From Whitmania pigra (lineage: Eukaryota > Annelida > Clitellata > Hirudinida > Haemopidae), in assembly GCA_021613335.1 (NCBI GenBank), contig JAJTWR010000305.1, positions 43,501 to 107,500 of the forward strand: a stretch of 64,000 bases of DNA, given 5' to 3'. The stretch's first letter is position 1; every line of letters begins with the position of its first letter. Shown one piece after another: positions 12,187 through 23,600 of the stretch. A program made the position numbers and the translations under genes. The notes under the pieces were generated by a model. The model was not told the origin of the DNA, did no database searches, and was given only the letters and a program-made list of their open reading frames with translations.

Positions 12187-12513
12187 TAGGGGCAGTTTGA
12201 CAGCGGAAGCATGTCCTTAATACTTGCTCATTGGGTTTATTCGAATTTATTTTGTGCTTTCGCTTTTTGTTTTTTTGAGTGTATAACTTGATTGTTTGAT
12301 TCAATAAACTCATAAACCACAAAATAAAGATTTATGGTGTGTCAGAAAAATTAATTCCACGTTTATTTATAACCGACGATTAAGCTCAGAAAATCCACAA
12401 TAATTTATATTGTTTCCCTTAATAATGTAAGAAATAAATTGATTATTTGTAATAGATTATATTATTATCTTTTGAGTTAAGTTTGATTTATTAATAAAGC
12501 GTTCGATATCGCC
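12187..12513. repeat. Segmental-duplication block alpha, copy 1
   Basis: Starts near 'ttaggggcagtttgacagcg' and ends near 'ttaataaagcgttcgat'. Copies lie at 17990-18320 and 25145-25475 with only scattered substitutions. It has no open frame of note. In copy 3 it directly precedes gene D, which suggests that it originally was upstream DNA of that gene. Confidence 0.85.
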
Positions 12514-12562
12514 TATTACTAATTCTTTGAGGTTGGGATTTAGTCGAGCAACAACTAACAAC
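12514..12562 (-). pseudogene. Relic of exon 2 of ILEI gene E
   Basis: About 45 bp match gene E exon 2 at 28398-28450 (minus-strand residues VVARLNPDLKELVIGD, with one replacement). The match starts at the edge of block alpha and ends where sequence matching 29313 onward begins. It is therefore the scar of two deletions that removed genes D and most of E from this duplication unit. Confidence 0.75.
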
Positions 12563-13740
12563 AACTAAGTGTTCTTAATCATGCATAAAATGAAATACAT
12601 TTTTGGCATATCATTCATTTATTTATTTTCCAAAATTTGTTCACTTTTAAAGCGCCTTTAATACGACCCCTCCACCCAATAAAAAGAAAGTCAGTGATGG
12701 GTACTAACAAAACGTTTTTAACTAAACTTTAACTAAACATTCAACTAAAAATTATAGCCAAACAATTAGTTACAACTACTATATTTTAAAAAAGTTTTCA
12801 ACTAAACAAAAATAGTTAAACGTTTCATGACTTTTTCTAACTTTTTTCTGACAAAGTTTTGGAATATTTATTTCATTAAATATCAGTGGACTAAATGTTA
12901 TAAATGTTAAAATTGTAATTAGAAATCAAAATGTATGACATGATAACATCTAAACTGAAATTGTTCTGATTTCAATATTGATCATGGCTGTCATTATTGA
13001 TTTCATAACTAAAAGAAATGCAGCCAAAAACTTTGTGTCAGATTTGGTAATTGCTTCAATTCCCAAAGATGATTGACAAACGTTCACTTTCTCTAATCAG
13101 ATTTCCACAACTCTATGTCCAGCATAGTATTCACTTCACAACTGGTACTAGAGTAAAGGTTTTTCCTGCAATTTCCTCCACAGTGCCATTTGCTTTTGAG
13201 CTCCTACTTAGTGAATTCCATAATACCTGCACTTTACCCATTGCTCGATCATAGGACCTCTGGAATGACTTACTCCTTGTTTCCAAAGCATCCACACTTG
13301 CAACTAAATTTAATGAGTGATTGCCGCATCGCTTATGTGGAGGTACTACCACAACTTCATCATCATCTCCATCAATTTCTTGCAGGCAATTGCCAACATT
13401 AACATTTGTTGCGGTGTCAATTGTATCCTGCCCATAATTTTCAATTGATGATGCATTTCTTTTAAACAAACTACAAATACAAATTAGTTTCATTGTCTGA
13501 ATTTTGAATTTTTGAAAAAATTTTGAATGTTGAGGCCAATCAACAGTACTTCCTATGGGAACCTTTGAGTAAGTCCAATCCATCGAAAAAGAAAAAAACT
13601 AAATACATTTAATTAAGGATTTTACAATTTTTTTAATACTTAATTTAATAATTTTTAATACTTTAGTTAGTAACTAAAAAAGTAGTTAAATAATTGCCTG
13701 CAGGGGCGCTATATAAATGGTGGATAGATTAAGAAGTGCT
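12563..13740 (-). mobile_element. Block beta: decayed hAT-like element, copy 1
   Basis: Between 'agtcagtgatgggtactaac' (about 12690) and 'ttgcctgcaggggcgctata' (about 13715) the DNA has edges rich in 'actaaac'/'gtttagt' motifs in opposite orientations and encloses a transposase remnant on minus (13583-13131). That remnant contains HKRCGNHSLNLVASVDALET and YDRAMGKVQVLWNSLSRSS, typical of hAT transposases just after the second catalytic aspartate. Only a small part of a transposase remains. Copies are at 18345-20510 and 33960-34850. Confidence 0.65.
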
Positions 13741-13862
13741 TTTACATCCTATCCGGACATATAAGACACTCAAAAAATCTAAATACAAATGTAAAGCTCA
13801 AAATATAACGTTATAATTTGAAATTCATTAAACAGTATTGTAGCAAGGGATTGTAAATTCTT

Positions 13863-15262
13863 TCACACTTCGACTAAGTCATGACCATGGGCAAAAACAT
13901 AATGAGTTGGATCAGTTGTCAAACAGGGACCTGCAGATCAACAATAAAAAAATGATTTCATTTTCAATTGCTTTTAATGATTTAAAAATTATAAGTAACT
14001 ATTTTTAATAAATAAATATTGTAGGTATAAGACATGCAGTTGTTATTAACTTCATTTAACATCAGTTGATATCAATGATGAACTTTTATTATCATCACAA
14101 AGGCTGAATTGCGAAACATAATAGCAAATGAGTGGTTATTACGCAGATCCAGGTCTTCGTAACCACTATAAAATTGTTATGTCATTTTATGTTAAATTGG
14201 CTTTAAAAGCCTATATGCATAAAATAACCGGACGCAACTTAAAAGTTACAAAATCAACAAAGTACAAAAATATCAATTAATAAGTTACCAAAACTCACGA
14301 TAGATTCTGGCTATAAGTGCTAGCCTTCCAGTATTAGAAGGCTTTATAACTAATATAGTCTTATTCGGATATCCTTTCTGCATCAAAAATGCGTAAGGTT
14401 GTCTGAATCTAATTGTAGACAAATCAAAACCATGAATCTTCATATAATTTTTATCCAAAGAACCGGTAGCGTCGTCACGGGTGGCGCCAAGAATAATTGT
14501 TCCCTTTACTACTCTCTGGCAATAAACATAATAATGAGGATTTTATTATTTTTTAATTATTCATCATGTTGACTCTTTAAATTAGCGTTGCATTCTCAAA
14601 TTTTATGATAGTATTTTCATCGCTATTGCATTCATTACTAAAATGACATCGACAGGAAAATCGAGTTAAAAGACACAGCTCCAAGGATAAAGTAGCAAAT
14701 AAATGAGTATTCAAACTACTGAATGTCGCAAGATTTAACAAAAATCATTAATTTTCTTACATTTAGATACTTTAAGAATTCAAATCCGGTAGCGTATACA
14801 TCATTACGTTTTTGGTTTTCTAATTTGTTCAACAACGGATTCAGCTCAACAGTATGAAGGCCCCTATTAACAAATGTTGCAGGCGTACCCTTTCCTACTA
14901 ATTCTATGGAAGCTGGATAGCTGGGTCCATAAGGAGATGAAGTTATGTTAATTGTGGCCGCTTGCATTTAACAAAGAAAAGAGTAAACATTATTGTTAAT
15001 TTAAATAACGCAGAGATGACTAAAAAATCCAACCTGGTTTTCTGGCGTATAAACGATATTCCACTTCACTATCGAATGTTTTGAAAGTTTGACATATACC
15101 GATTTCATCAATACCAAAGAAGAAGCAGTATTGATCGGTGGCGCAGATGGCCGCACACTTGGCAACGGTTTGGTCGGTTCCAATAACCTCATTCAGTGAG
15201 CTTAAATCTTCAAAGGTTATTGTCGCTCTAGCTATAAATATTAGTACATAAGTTAAGAACAT
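13863..15262 (-). CDS. Gene A: secreted PAN/apple + ILEI (FAM3-like) protein
   Basis: Four exons: 15262-15034, 14960-14761, 14515-14299, 13930-13863, intron phases 1, 0, 1, total 237 aa. Residues 1 to about 18 are a signal peptide (MFLTYVLIFIARATI). A short PAN/apple-like module follows with Cys36, Cys40, Cys46 and Cys57 (CxxxC...CFFFGIDEIGIC). Exons 2 and 3 form an ILEI domain, the FAM3 cytokine fold: VELNPLLNKLE, a FEFLKYLN helix, GTIILGATRDDATGSL, FDLSTIRFRQPYAFLMQKGY. Exon 4 is a short tail, PCLTTDPTHYVFAHGH. ILEI proteins are secreted cytokine-like factors and PAN modules bind protein or carbohydrate, so I infer an extracellular recognition or signalling role. The frame is intact, and it is very similar to B and C. 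Confidence 0.85.
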
Positions 15263-15289
15263 TCTAAACAGTTTTCAACAAACAACTGA

Positions 15290-15900
15290 GCAGTGACCAG
15301 CCAGTTAAATATTAGCACACCCAGGAATCGTTCGTTTGCATTAGGCCTAGACCTACTTACTCGTTGAGACGATAATGCTTATTTCTCAAATTAATAGTTT
15401 CCATTATTCTTAAAATCAGTGCCAATAATAAATAAGCATCGATTACGACGAGAAGATACGTGTTGAATTTCAGACGTTTAACATGCATACATAGCCGAAT
15501 AACTAATAGTCCTATTTTATCAATATGCCTGGAGATTTGTCGACGCAATATTTAACAATGATAATCTATTTCTTAGCTCAAATTAAACGTAGGCTTCGAT
15601 TATGACGAGAAGATACGTGTTGAATTTCAGACGTTTGACGTGTTTGCATAGTAGGATAATTAATAGACCCACTTTATCAATATGCCTAGAATATACTCGA
15701 TCGAAATATACATTTTAGAAACAATTATCCTTGTCTATTCGACCATTTGCCCAGTCGTTTGAATCTAAACTGCACGGTGCGATTACAAATACATTTCTAT
15801 CTCAGGACTAGGAGTGCCCTCCCAAGCAATGGCTTGGCCGAGATCAGCCAATTAATTAATAGCACATTCAAGAGTCGCTCAACATAAAGTTGTCTATGGG
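15290..15900. repeat. Block gamma: 5'-flank repeat upstream of gene A
   Basis: Near-identical to the flanks of genes B and C. It carries internal repetition: 'atgacgagaagatacgtgtt' occurs twice (about 15446 and 15602), each followed by a related 'gaatttcagacgtttaac/gac' segment. A short minus frame (15548-15357) is conserved in the copy at 38114-37923, but it is explained by recent duplication and shows no domain. Confidence 0.75.
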
Positions 15901-15994
15901 AAAAACATGGAGATCTCAAGTCCACTCCACATTATTTATTAGATTTCCCCTGCGACTTGTCTATAGTTATCGAGAATGCAAGTCTTACTGGATA

Positions 15995-16975
15995 TTGCAA
16001 TCTTTTGGAGTTAAAAGGAATATTCGTGGGAATGAGGAGTATCAGTAGAATACAAACTGTTCAGTGAGTTTAAGAACTCTTGTGGGAAATTGACAACCTC
16101 ATCAGCATCTACACCTGTATCGATCGACTTGTATTCAGTGACTGGACCTGATAACATTGATAGCATTTTATTGTTGATTTCATGAACATTTTTGGCAGCA
16201 AGAATCGCCCTCCCTTGCAACCACTTTGAATGTTCATAGTTTCTGGAAACCGTTGGATAAACGGCATCAATTAATTCTGCTACTGTAGAAACCAGGTTAC
16301 AAAAATCTGATGAGAGTTGAATATTTCCTGAAGAATTGACATTTAATCTACCTTCTCCAATATCCAGTAGTTTGCTTGAAAATGTTGAGCACCATCATCT
16401 CCAAGATGTGCTCTCATGTTTTGCTTTAAAGTAATATTTTGTACATGTCTCCACAAAAATGAATGCTTTAAACATGCATGGATTTTATCGGCAGGTGTTG
16501 ACCTTGGTATGACAGGTAGAGTTTGACGAAAGAGTTCCTCCCATCAAGATGTTATTTCTCCTCAAATCTCTAAGAGGAATGGCTTCGATAACCTACTTGA
16601 GCTCCTTGGTGCATTCGTCCCAAACAATTAATTTACATGTTCTGAGGACTTGCGCCCCATTGCTTGATTTGCTTATGTTGCAGGCAGGACTTTCTTGTCT
16701 GGCGATGTCAAGTGGCAATTTAAGTGCAAAATGGGCTGTCCTTCCCCCTTTTATTAACATTGCCGCAATTCCTGAAGAGGCAATGGAAACAGCAATTTCT
16801 CCTTTAGCCCTGATTTTAGCCAGAATTAAATTGTTTAAAAATGTTTTTCCTGTGCCTCCAGAAGCATCAAGGAAAATGATAACGTCTTGTTGTTCTGCTA
16901 ATCAATTAGTTTATACTATGCCAATAATTCATACAGTTTGGTGCGTTGTTGTAATATCTCAGAAGCTCTAGCTGT
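15995..16975 (-). mobile_element. Helitron PIF1-like helicase relic
   Basis: On minus, 16880-16600 encodes FLDASGGTGKTFLNNLILAK, a Walker A motif in the Helitron/PIF1 setting, then AVSIASSGIAAMLIKGGRTA and KLIVWDECTKE (Walker B, about 16625). Farther down, 16220-16011 encodes ILAAKNVHEINNKMLSML, the late motif in which Helitron helicases read 'ILA...N..V..IN'. Stops and frame breaks between these blocks make it dead. The Rep nickase and the Helitron termini were not found. It replaces sequence at this place that is absent from the other duplication units. Confidence 0.8.
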
Positions 16976-17454
16976 AGTAGCTCTACTTCTGTTGTTCCGT
17001 AGTCAGGACTCACGCAGCTCTGATGTCTCAGAAGCTCTGAATTAAAAAAATCTCGCAAATGCTCTCGCACTTTTACTTAAAGAAGCGAAGCGATAAAAGC
17101 TCTTGATGGCAATCTTGTTAACACAAATTTGTGTGCAATGGTTTGTCAACAAAAAGATTTTGAATATCGTAATTAAATGTATATAGTTTTAATACAATTT
17201 AAAAATCGTTCTAAATTATAAACCAATATAAATTAAAAACTTACTACATGAAACAGCGTACGTCCAGAAAAGGTTTTTTGGCTCTAAGACGCAAAATAAT
17301 GTATCGATTGTTTTGCAATAACAGACTAAACTGACGCCCTTGTCAACCTGCTCAAGTGTTTCAAGCTACAATCAAATTGGTTCAGAATTAAATATTTGTA
17401 TAGGAAATGTACATACAACATCCTTGTTTTATATATATAGATAGATTACTGTCA
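16976..17454. other. AT-rich interval, no gene seen
   Basis: No recognised exon. Two 'ctcagaagctctga/tag' short repeats near 16965-17045 and a small hairpin-capable 'gaagcgaagcgataaaagct' at 17081 could be part of the Helitron end, but no CTRR terminus beside a hairpin was convincing. Confidence 0.3.
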
Positions 17455-17905
17455 AAACACTTGTCTCGATGTTGTGTGCTTAAAACAGAAATTCCATTTC
17501 TAGCGACGGGGATTTTTTCCAAATTGTCAGAAGTTTTGAATACAAACTCGTCTGCTGACACGGCTTATGACAAGAAAAACATGAAGAACATAGATTCTTG
17601 CAAAACCCAGTGAATGTTCATTGTTAATCCATTTATTTTTTAAATAATTTCTTTTGACAAAATCTTTGGTGTCAAAGCAAGAAGCTGGCAGAACTAAAGC
17701 AATAAACAAAAATAGGTTAATTTATTTTGCATCAAAGTATTTGTAGAACACAAGAGCCTTAACGAAATCTAAAAAAAACTTGCTGTAAACAAACATGACG
17801 CTAACAAAAGACTATATTGATCATAGTCATTCCTTGTCGCTTGGCACAACTGCGGCCTTTGAACCAGGCCTGATTTTCAGATTCGACCAACTTGATGTCA
17901 TCCTG
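17455..17905 (+). pseudogene. Copied 3' end of Spindly plus the tail of the RD3-like gene
   Basis: From about 17522 the plus strand repeats the final Spindly codons (NTNSSADTAYDKK...CKTQ and stop at 17613), then the short intergenic interval, then on minus the last codons of the RD3-like gene (RPGSKAAVVPSDKE and stop), up to about 17905. Nothing upstream supplies a promoter or other Spindly exons, and the junction with 'tttctagcgacggg' DNA on the left also occurs at 39170. It is a genomic, not processed, copy because the intergenic DNA came with it. Confidence 0.85.
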
Positions 17906-18344
17906 TCATTTTATTTATTATTAAAAATATCGTGTAGACAATATTTGTTTAGTGGAAGTGTATAGCTTATGATTTTGTATATAGCTAATTTTAGGGGCAG
18001 TTCGACAGCGGAAGCATGTGCTTCCTTAAGACTGGCTCATTGGGTTTATTCGAATTTATTTTGTGCTTTCGCTTTTTGTTTTTATGTGTATATAACGACT
18101 TGTTTGTTTGATTCAATAAACTCATAAACCACAAAATAAAGATTTATGGTGTGTCAGAAAAATTAATTCCACGCTCATTTATAACTGGCGATTAAGCTCA
18201 GAAAATCCACAATAATTTATATTGTTGCCCTTAATAATGTAAGAAATAAATTGATTATTTTTAATAAATTATATTATTATCTTTTGAGTTAAGTTTGATT
18301 TATTAATAAAGCGTTCGATATCGCCTATTACTAAATCTTTTAGA
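17906..18344. repeat. Block alpha, copy 2, with a short gene E relic at its right edge
   Basis: Matches 25075-25475 continuously from 'gtcattttatttattattaa', including DNA left of alpha. The right edge at 18315-18345 reads 'gcgttcgatatcgcctatta', the same alpha-to-gene-E junction seen at 12510, so units 1 and 2 share one deletion event. Confidence 0.8.
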
Positions 18345-20580
18345 ATTACTAATCCTACTTAGTGAATTCCATAATACCTGCACTTTACCCATTACTCGAT
18401 CATTGGACCTCTGGAATGACTTACTCTTGTTTCCAAAGCATCAAATATCAAATATCAAAAATCACACTTGCAACTAAATTTAAGGAGTGATTCCCGCATC
18501 GTTTATGTGGAGGTAGTACCACAACTTCATCATCATCTCCATCAATTTTTTGCAGGCAATTGCCAACTTTAACATTTCTTGCGGTGTCATCAGGGACGTA
18601 CCGAAGGCAAAATAGTGGGGGGGTCATAAAGGACAGTTTTCCAAACTCCAAAAAATGTTTTCTTAATATTTTGTCAATAGTTATTGTTCTCTAACAATTT
18701 ATTATGACCAACTCAAAACTTTGATAAAATTTAAAACAAGAGTCATGGTACATTAAAATATGTGTTCATATGTCTCTCAAATATTAAACAAAATCTATCT
18801 TTTACACAAAAAAACAACTTCTTCACTAGTAGTAAGAAAATCTTCACTAGTGCTTGTATCCGCTTGTAAAATGGCCAACCAACTCAGATACTTTCTGTTG
18901 AGCTCCTTTAAACTCTCCCGACATTGAAGCAGCAAAATCATACTATTGAAAAGAAAGATTGTCAGTATCAACGGCATTGTTTTGCAAGCAACTGACTATA
19001 CTCTTTCCTATTCCAGCGCCAGTCTTGTCAGTTATTTCGGTTATTTGCAAGAGTCTTTCATTTGACAATTCCTCCCTGATTGACGAAACGGATTACAATA
19101 GTCAACATGTCTTTCCTCGAACTACCTGGCATCATAGGCGTAGCCTGGGTATTTTGCGCATGGGGGCAAACTATAGAATTGGCGTCCTTTTCCATGTCTA
19201 TATACATTTAATCTTACTGTATTACACTAAATTTGAAATTGAAATAAAAATCAAATTTTAATGGAACAAGGCATCCATTTAAAAGTGAAAAATCTTTCTA
19301 CAAATAGTAGCGCATGCTTCACCCAATCAGTCACAGTCTAAGATGATTTACATGCATAGTAGTCTAATACTGTCTAAAATAGATTTATTTTTCTTGATTT
19401 AACAGTTGCAAACTGATCAATAACGTCATCAAAGTCTGTTTTCTCAAGCGTTTCTCTTTCTATACTAAGAAGAGCAAGATCACTGAGACGATCCTGTCCC
19501 ATTGATGCATTAAGCCTCATTTTGGCGCCCCTGTATCTTGGCGCCCGGGGACATTGGATCCGTCGTCACAGTGTAGAACTGATTGTCAGAAATTTCTTTA
19601 ATGATTTTACTTTTGAGCGTGTTCGCAATTAATTGAACAACATTTCGCGATCTAGATATGAAACATGACAAGGTCTCGGCTTAACGTCCACAAACCATCC
19701 TTTTTGAACAAAGATTATAACGAGCCATAATATGTACTATTTATTGATAATTACTGCAGAATTGTAATAACAACTTGTTGATTAGACTTATTAAAATCTA
19801 GCAATATTTGTTATTACTACCAATTAAGCGCTTATTATAACACGTATCAAAAAACTCAAACTTTCAAATAACCGTCAACAAATTATGATAGTAAACAAAA
19901 TCACCAAGACAACGAAACATCCAACCAATGGCGAATTTAATTTAATACCAAGAGAGATGGGCGTCTGCTGATATTATTTCATTTTAAATATTTGTTGTAA
20001 CTTTAAATCCTAAATCTTGTAGAAATTATTATAATATGCATTTAAATTTTGAATCCTAATTTTCCCAGCTTATTTCAGTCTGTTCCAAGTGGGAGGGCAA
20101 GCTGCCCCCCTTGCCCCCCTCAAGGGGCGTCCCTGGGTGTCATTTGTACCCTGCCCATAATTTTCAATTGATGATGCATCTCTTTTAAACAAACTAAAAA
20201 TAAAAATTAGTTTCATAGTCTGAAATTTGAATTTTTGAAAAAATCTTAAATGCTGAGGCTAATCAACAGTACTTTCTACGGTAACCTTTGAGTAATTCCA
20301 AACCATCGAAAAAGAAAAAAAAAAGTACATTTTATTAAGGATTTTACAATTTTTTTAAAACTTTGTAACTAAAATTTTTTAATTAAACTTTTTAGTTTGT
20401 AACTAAAGAAAGAAGTTAAACTACAGTTTTAATTAAATTTTTTTGATTTAGTTAAACTTTTATTGTAACTAAAAAAATTAGTTAAACAATTGCCTGCAGG
20501 GGCGCTATATAAATGGTGGATCGATTAAAAAGTGCCTTCACATCCTATCAACATAAATAACGCACTCAAAAAATCGTCTA
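18345..20580. mobile_element. Block beta, copy 2, interrupted by a hAT insertion
   Basis: Left part 18345-18590 and right part 20136-20580 are the two halves of the beta element known intact at 12563-13740, including the transposase remnant on minus (HKRCGNHSLNLVAS at 18520). The left half has lost the outer edge. The insertion at 18591-20135 is described separately. Confidence 0.75.
18591..20135. mobile_element. Internally deleted hAT element with 8-bp target duplication
   Basis: The element begins CAGGGACGTACC and ends GGGGCGTCCCTG, giving terminal inverted repeats CAGGGACG, and is flanked on both sides by GGTGTCAT (18583-18590 and 20136-20143). The undisturbed site is visible in the beta copy at about 13420. 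Its interior matches two separated parts of the transposase element at 9811-11735 with the middle (about 10034-11343) missing, so it is a non-autonomous deletion derivative. A foreign segment of about 430 bp (19130-19560, beginning near 'cataggcgtagcctgggtat') interrupts the transposase remnant. Confidence 0.88.
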
Positions 20581-20661
20581 AATACAAATATAAAGTCCAA
20601 AATGTAACGTTAAAATATGTAATTCATTAAACAGTTTTGTAACAAGGAATTGCAAATTCTT

Positions 20662-23600
20662 TCACACTTCGTCTAAGTCATGACCATGGGCAAAAACATA
20701 ATGAGTGGGATCAGTTGCCAAACAGGGACCTGCAGATCAATAACAATGCAATGACTTAAATTTCAATTGCTTTGAATGATTTAAATAACTATTGCAGTAA
20801 TAAATAAATATCGTAGGTTTAAGATTTGCAGTTATTATTAACATCATTTAACATCAGTTAATATCAACGATGATCTTTTATCACCATCACATAGGCTGAA
20901 TTGGAAAACATAATAGCGAACAAGTTTTAAAAAACCCATTAAGCCAAAAATAAACGAATTGGAAAACATAATAGCAAAGGAATGGTTATTACACAGATCC
21001 AGGTCTTCTTAACCACTATAAAATTGTTATGTCATTTTATGTTAAATTGGCTTTAAAAGCCTATATGCATAAAATAACCGGACGCAACTTACAAAATCAA
21101 CAAAGTACAAAAATATCAATTAATAAGTTACCAAAACTCACGATAGATTCTGGCTATAAGTTCTAGCCTTCCAGTATTAGAAGGCTTTATAACTAATATG
21201 GTCTTATTCGGATATCCTTTCTGCATCAAAAATGCATAAGGTTGTCTGAATCTAATTGTAGAGAAATCAAAACCATGAATCTTCATATAATTTCTATCCA
21301 AATAATCGGTAGCGTCGTCAAAGGTGGCGCCAAGAATAATTGTTCCGTTTACCGCGTTCTGGCAATAAACATAATAATAAGGATTTTATTATTTCTTAAT
21401 TATTCAACATGTTGACTATTTAAATTAGCGTTGCATTCTCAAATTTTATGGTACAGTAAATACTCGAGTATACCGCCACCCGAGTATAACGCGAGAGATG
21501 GAAATTCATTCTATAGATTAAGGAAAAGTTCAAGACGCAAATATAACGCAAGGGCTGATTTCAATCAACGAACTTATTAAAATACAGTAAAAATTTCATC
21601 AATTTTCATCTGTAAAACACAAAGTAAATTGACTTCAAATAGTCAAAGTTCAAGTTAATCAGCTACCAAAGAATATTTAATCAAATTTATATATAATGAC
21701 TAAACTACAGAGCGCCAGGGCTACTCTAAACAGCACTAAAATTATTGTTTATAGTTCGACCGAGTTAGTCCTAAGATAATCAAATCCTTCATTAGCATCA
21801 TTATTTGTCTCAGAACTTTCATCATCTTCATAGATGGCGTCATCTTCTGTTCCATCCATGGCATTACTTATGCCACACTTCCGAAAGGACTTCTGTATCA
21901 TTTCTGACGGCATTGACTCCCAGGCATCTTTGACCCAACGACAAACAACAGATATATCTGGTCTCTGAGGAAGGCCAGACTTTTTTGTTGTTACCGCATC
22001 AAAGCATATCCAGTCAGCACACATTTGACGAAGTCTGTCTTTAAATAGCTTATTTAGGCAGACGTCGAGTGGTTGGAGTTGTGATGTCAATACACCTGAA
22101 ATTACGGCAATGTCAGTGCGTTCCTTGTTGAGAGCTGATTTAACGTTATCTTTAAGAACTGAACATGTCCCACACCAGTAGTGCTCTCTTGCGGAGCAGA
22201 ATACCAGGTCGACGACACCAGACATTATCAATCCAAAATTTTACCCCATCTTCGTCCGTCCAACCTTTTGGCTGAGCTCTGATAACGACACCAAATGGAA
22301 AGTTTGCGTTTTTCGGAAGAGTTTTTCGCTTAAAAATCACAATTTGTTTTAGTTTTGTGCCATCAGCCATGCAGGTGAGAACAACTGTGAATGAGTTTTC
22401 TCATGCCCTGTTGTCTTCACAAGAACAGTTTTTTCTCCTTTCGTATAAACAGAACGATTTCCTGGCAAATCAAATGTCATGAGTGTTTCGTCCTTGTTAC
22501 CAATCTGACCAAGTTCATAGTTATGTTCTTTGCGGAATGTTATTACAAAGCTGTGAAAGCTGTCGATTTTTGCTTCTATGTCCTTAGGTGGTTTCTGAGA
22601 TAGCTTTGTTCGTTGTCGTAATGTTAAATGATGCCTATTCATGAAGCGTGTGCACCATCCTGCTGAAGCTGTAAATTTAGATTCTGAATCCAACTCACCA
22701 GACCTCTTGAGTTTCAGTGCATGAAGACGTTTGGCAGTTCGAGAAATTACATAGCCGTTGTTTCTCTGCTCCATGACCCAATCATATAAAGCTGATTCCA
22801 GTTTCGGATACGCAGATGATAATCCTCGGCATGCCTTTTCATTTCCAGTTCAGGATTCTTTTTACGCCAATCACGAACTGTACTTTCTGTTATTCCAAAA
22901 AGACGTGCCGCCGCCGAATTATTACTTGATTCCGCTGACTCAATAACTTTTAGTTTGAATGATGCATCATAAGATGAGCGTTTCCTTTTCGAATCCATTT
23001 TAAAAACTATCGTTAAAATTTTGCACTCAATAACTTCCGCGAGATAACCGTAGCTGACTAAACAAAAATGGCGTGGTTCTCATAATCGTTGTTTAAGATG
23101 GCAAAATAAATTATTTAAGCTCTGCAAACTGTTCATGTGATTTTTCTGCCGGACATGTCACGAATATAACGCCATGCACAATTTTTCATCTTATTTTTTG
23201 ACACAAAAGTCTCGCGTTATACTCGAGTATCTACGATAGTATTTTCACCGCTAATGCATTCACTACTAAAATGATATCGTCGACAGGAAAATCGAGTTAA
23301 AAAACACACAGCAGCTCCAAGGATAAAGTAGCAAATAAATGAGTATACAAACCACTGAATGATGCAAGATTTAACAAAAATCATTGATTTGCTTACATTT
23401 AGATAATCTACGAATGGATTTCTGGTAGTGAATAAATCATAACTTTTTTGCTTTTCTAATTTGTTCAACAACGGATTCAGCTCTACTGTAGTAACGCCCC
23501 TAGCAGTAGATGTTATAGGCGTACCCTTTCCTACTAATTCTATGGAAGCTGGAGTGACGGATCCCCAAGGATATGAAGTTATGTTAATTGTGACCGCTTG

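Noticed and set aside
15357..15548. Minus open frame conserved at 37923-38114
   Set aside because: Conservation is explained by recent duplication of block gamma; the other gamma copies break it.
16549..16971. 140-codon plus open frame
   Set aside because: It is the antisense of the Helitron helicase motifs, which give the convincing protein on minus.
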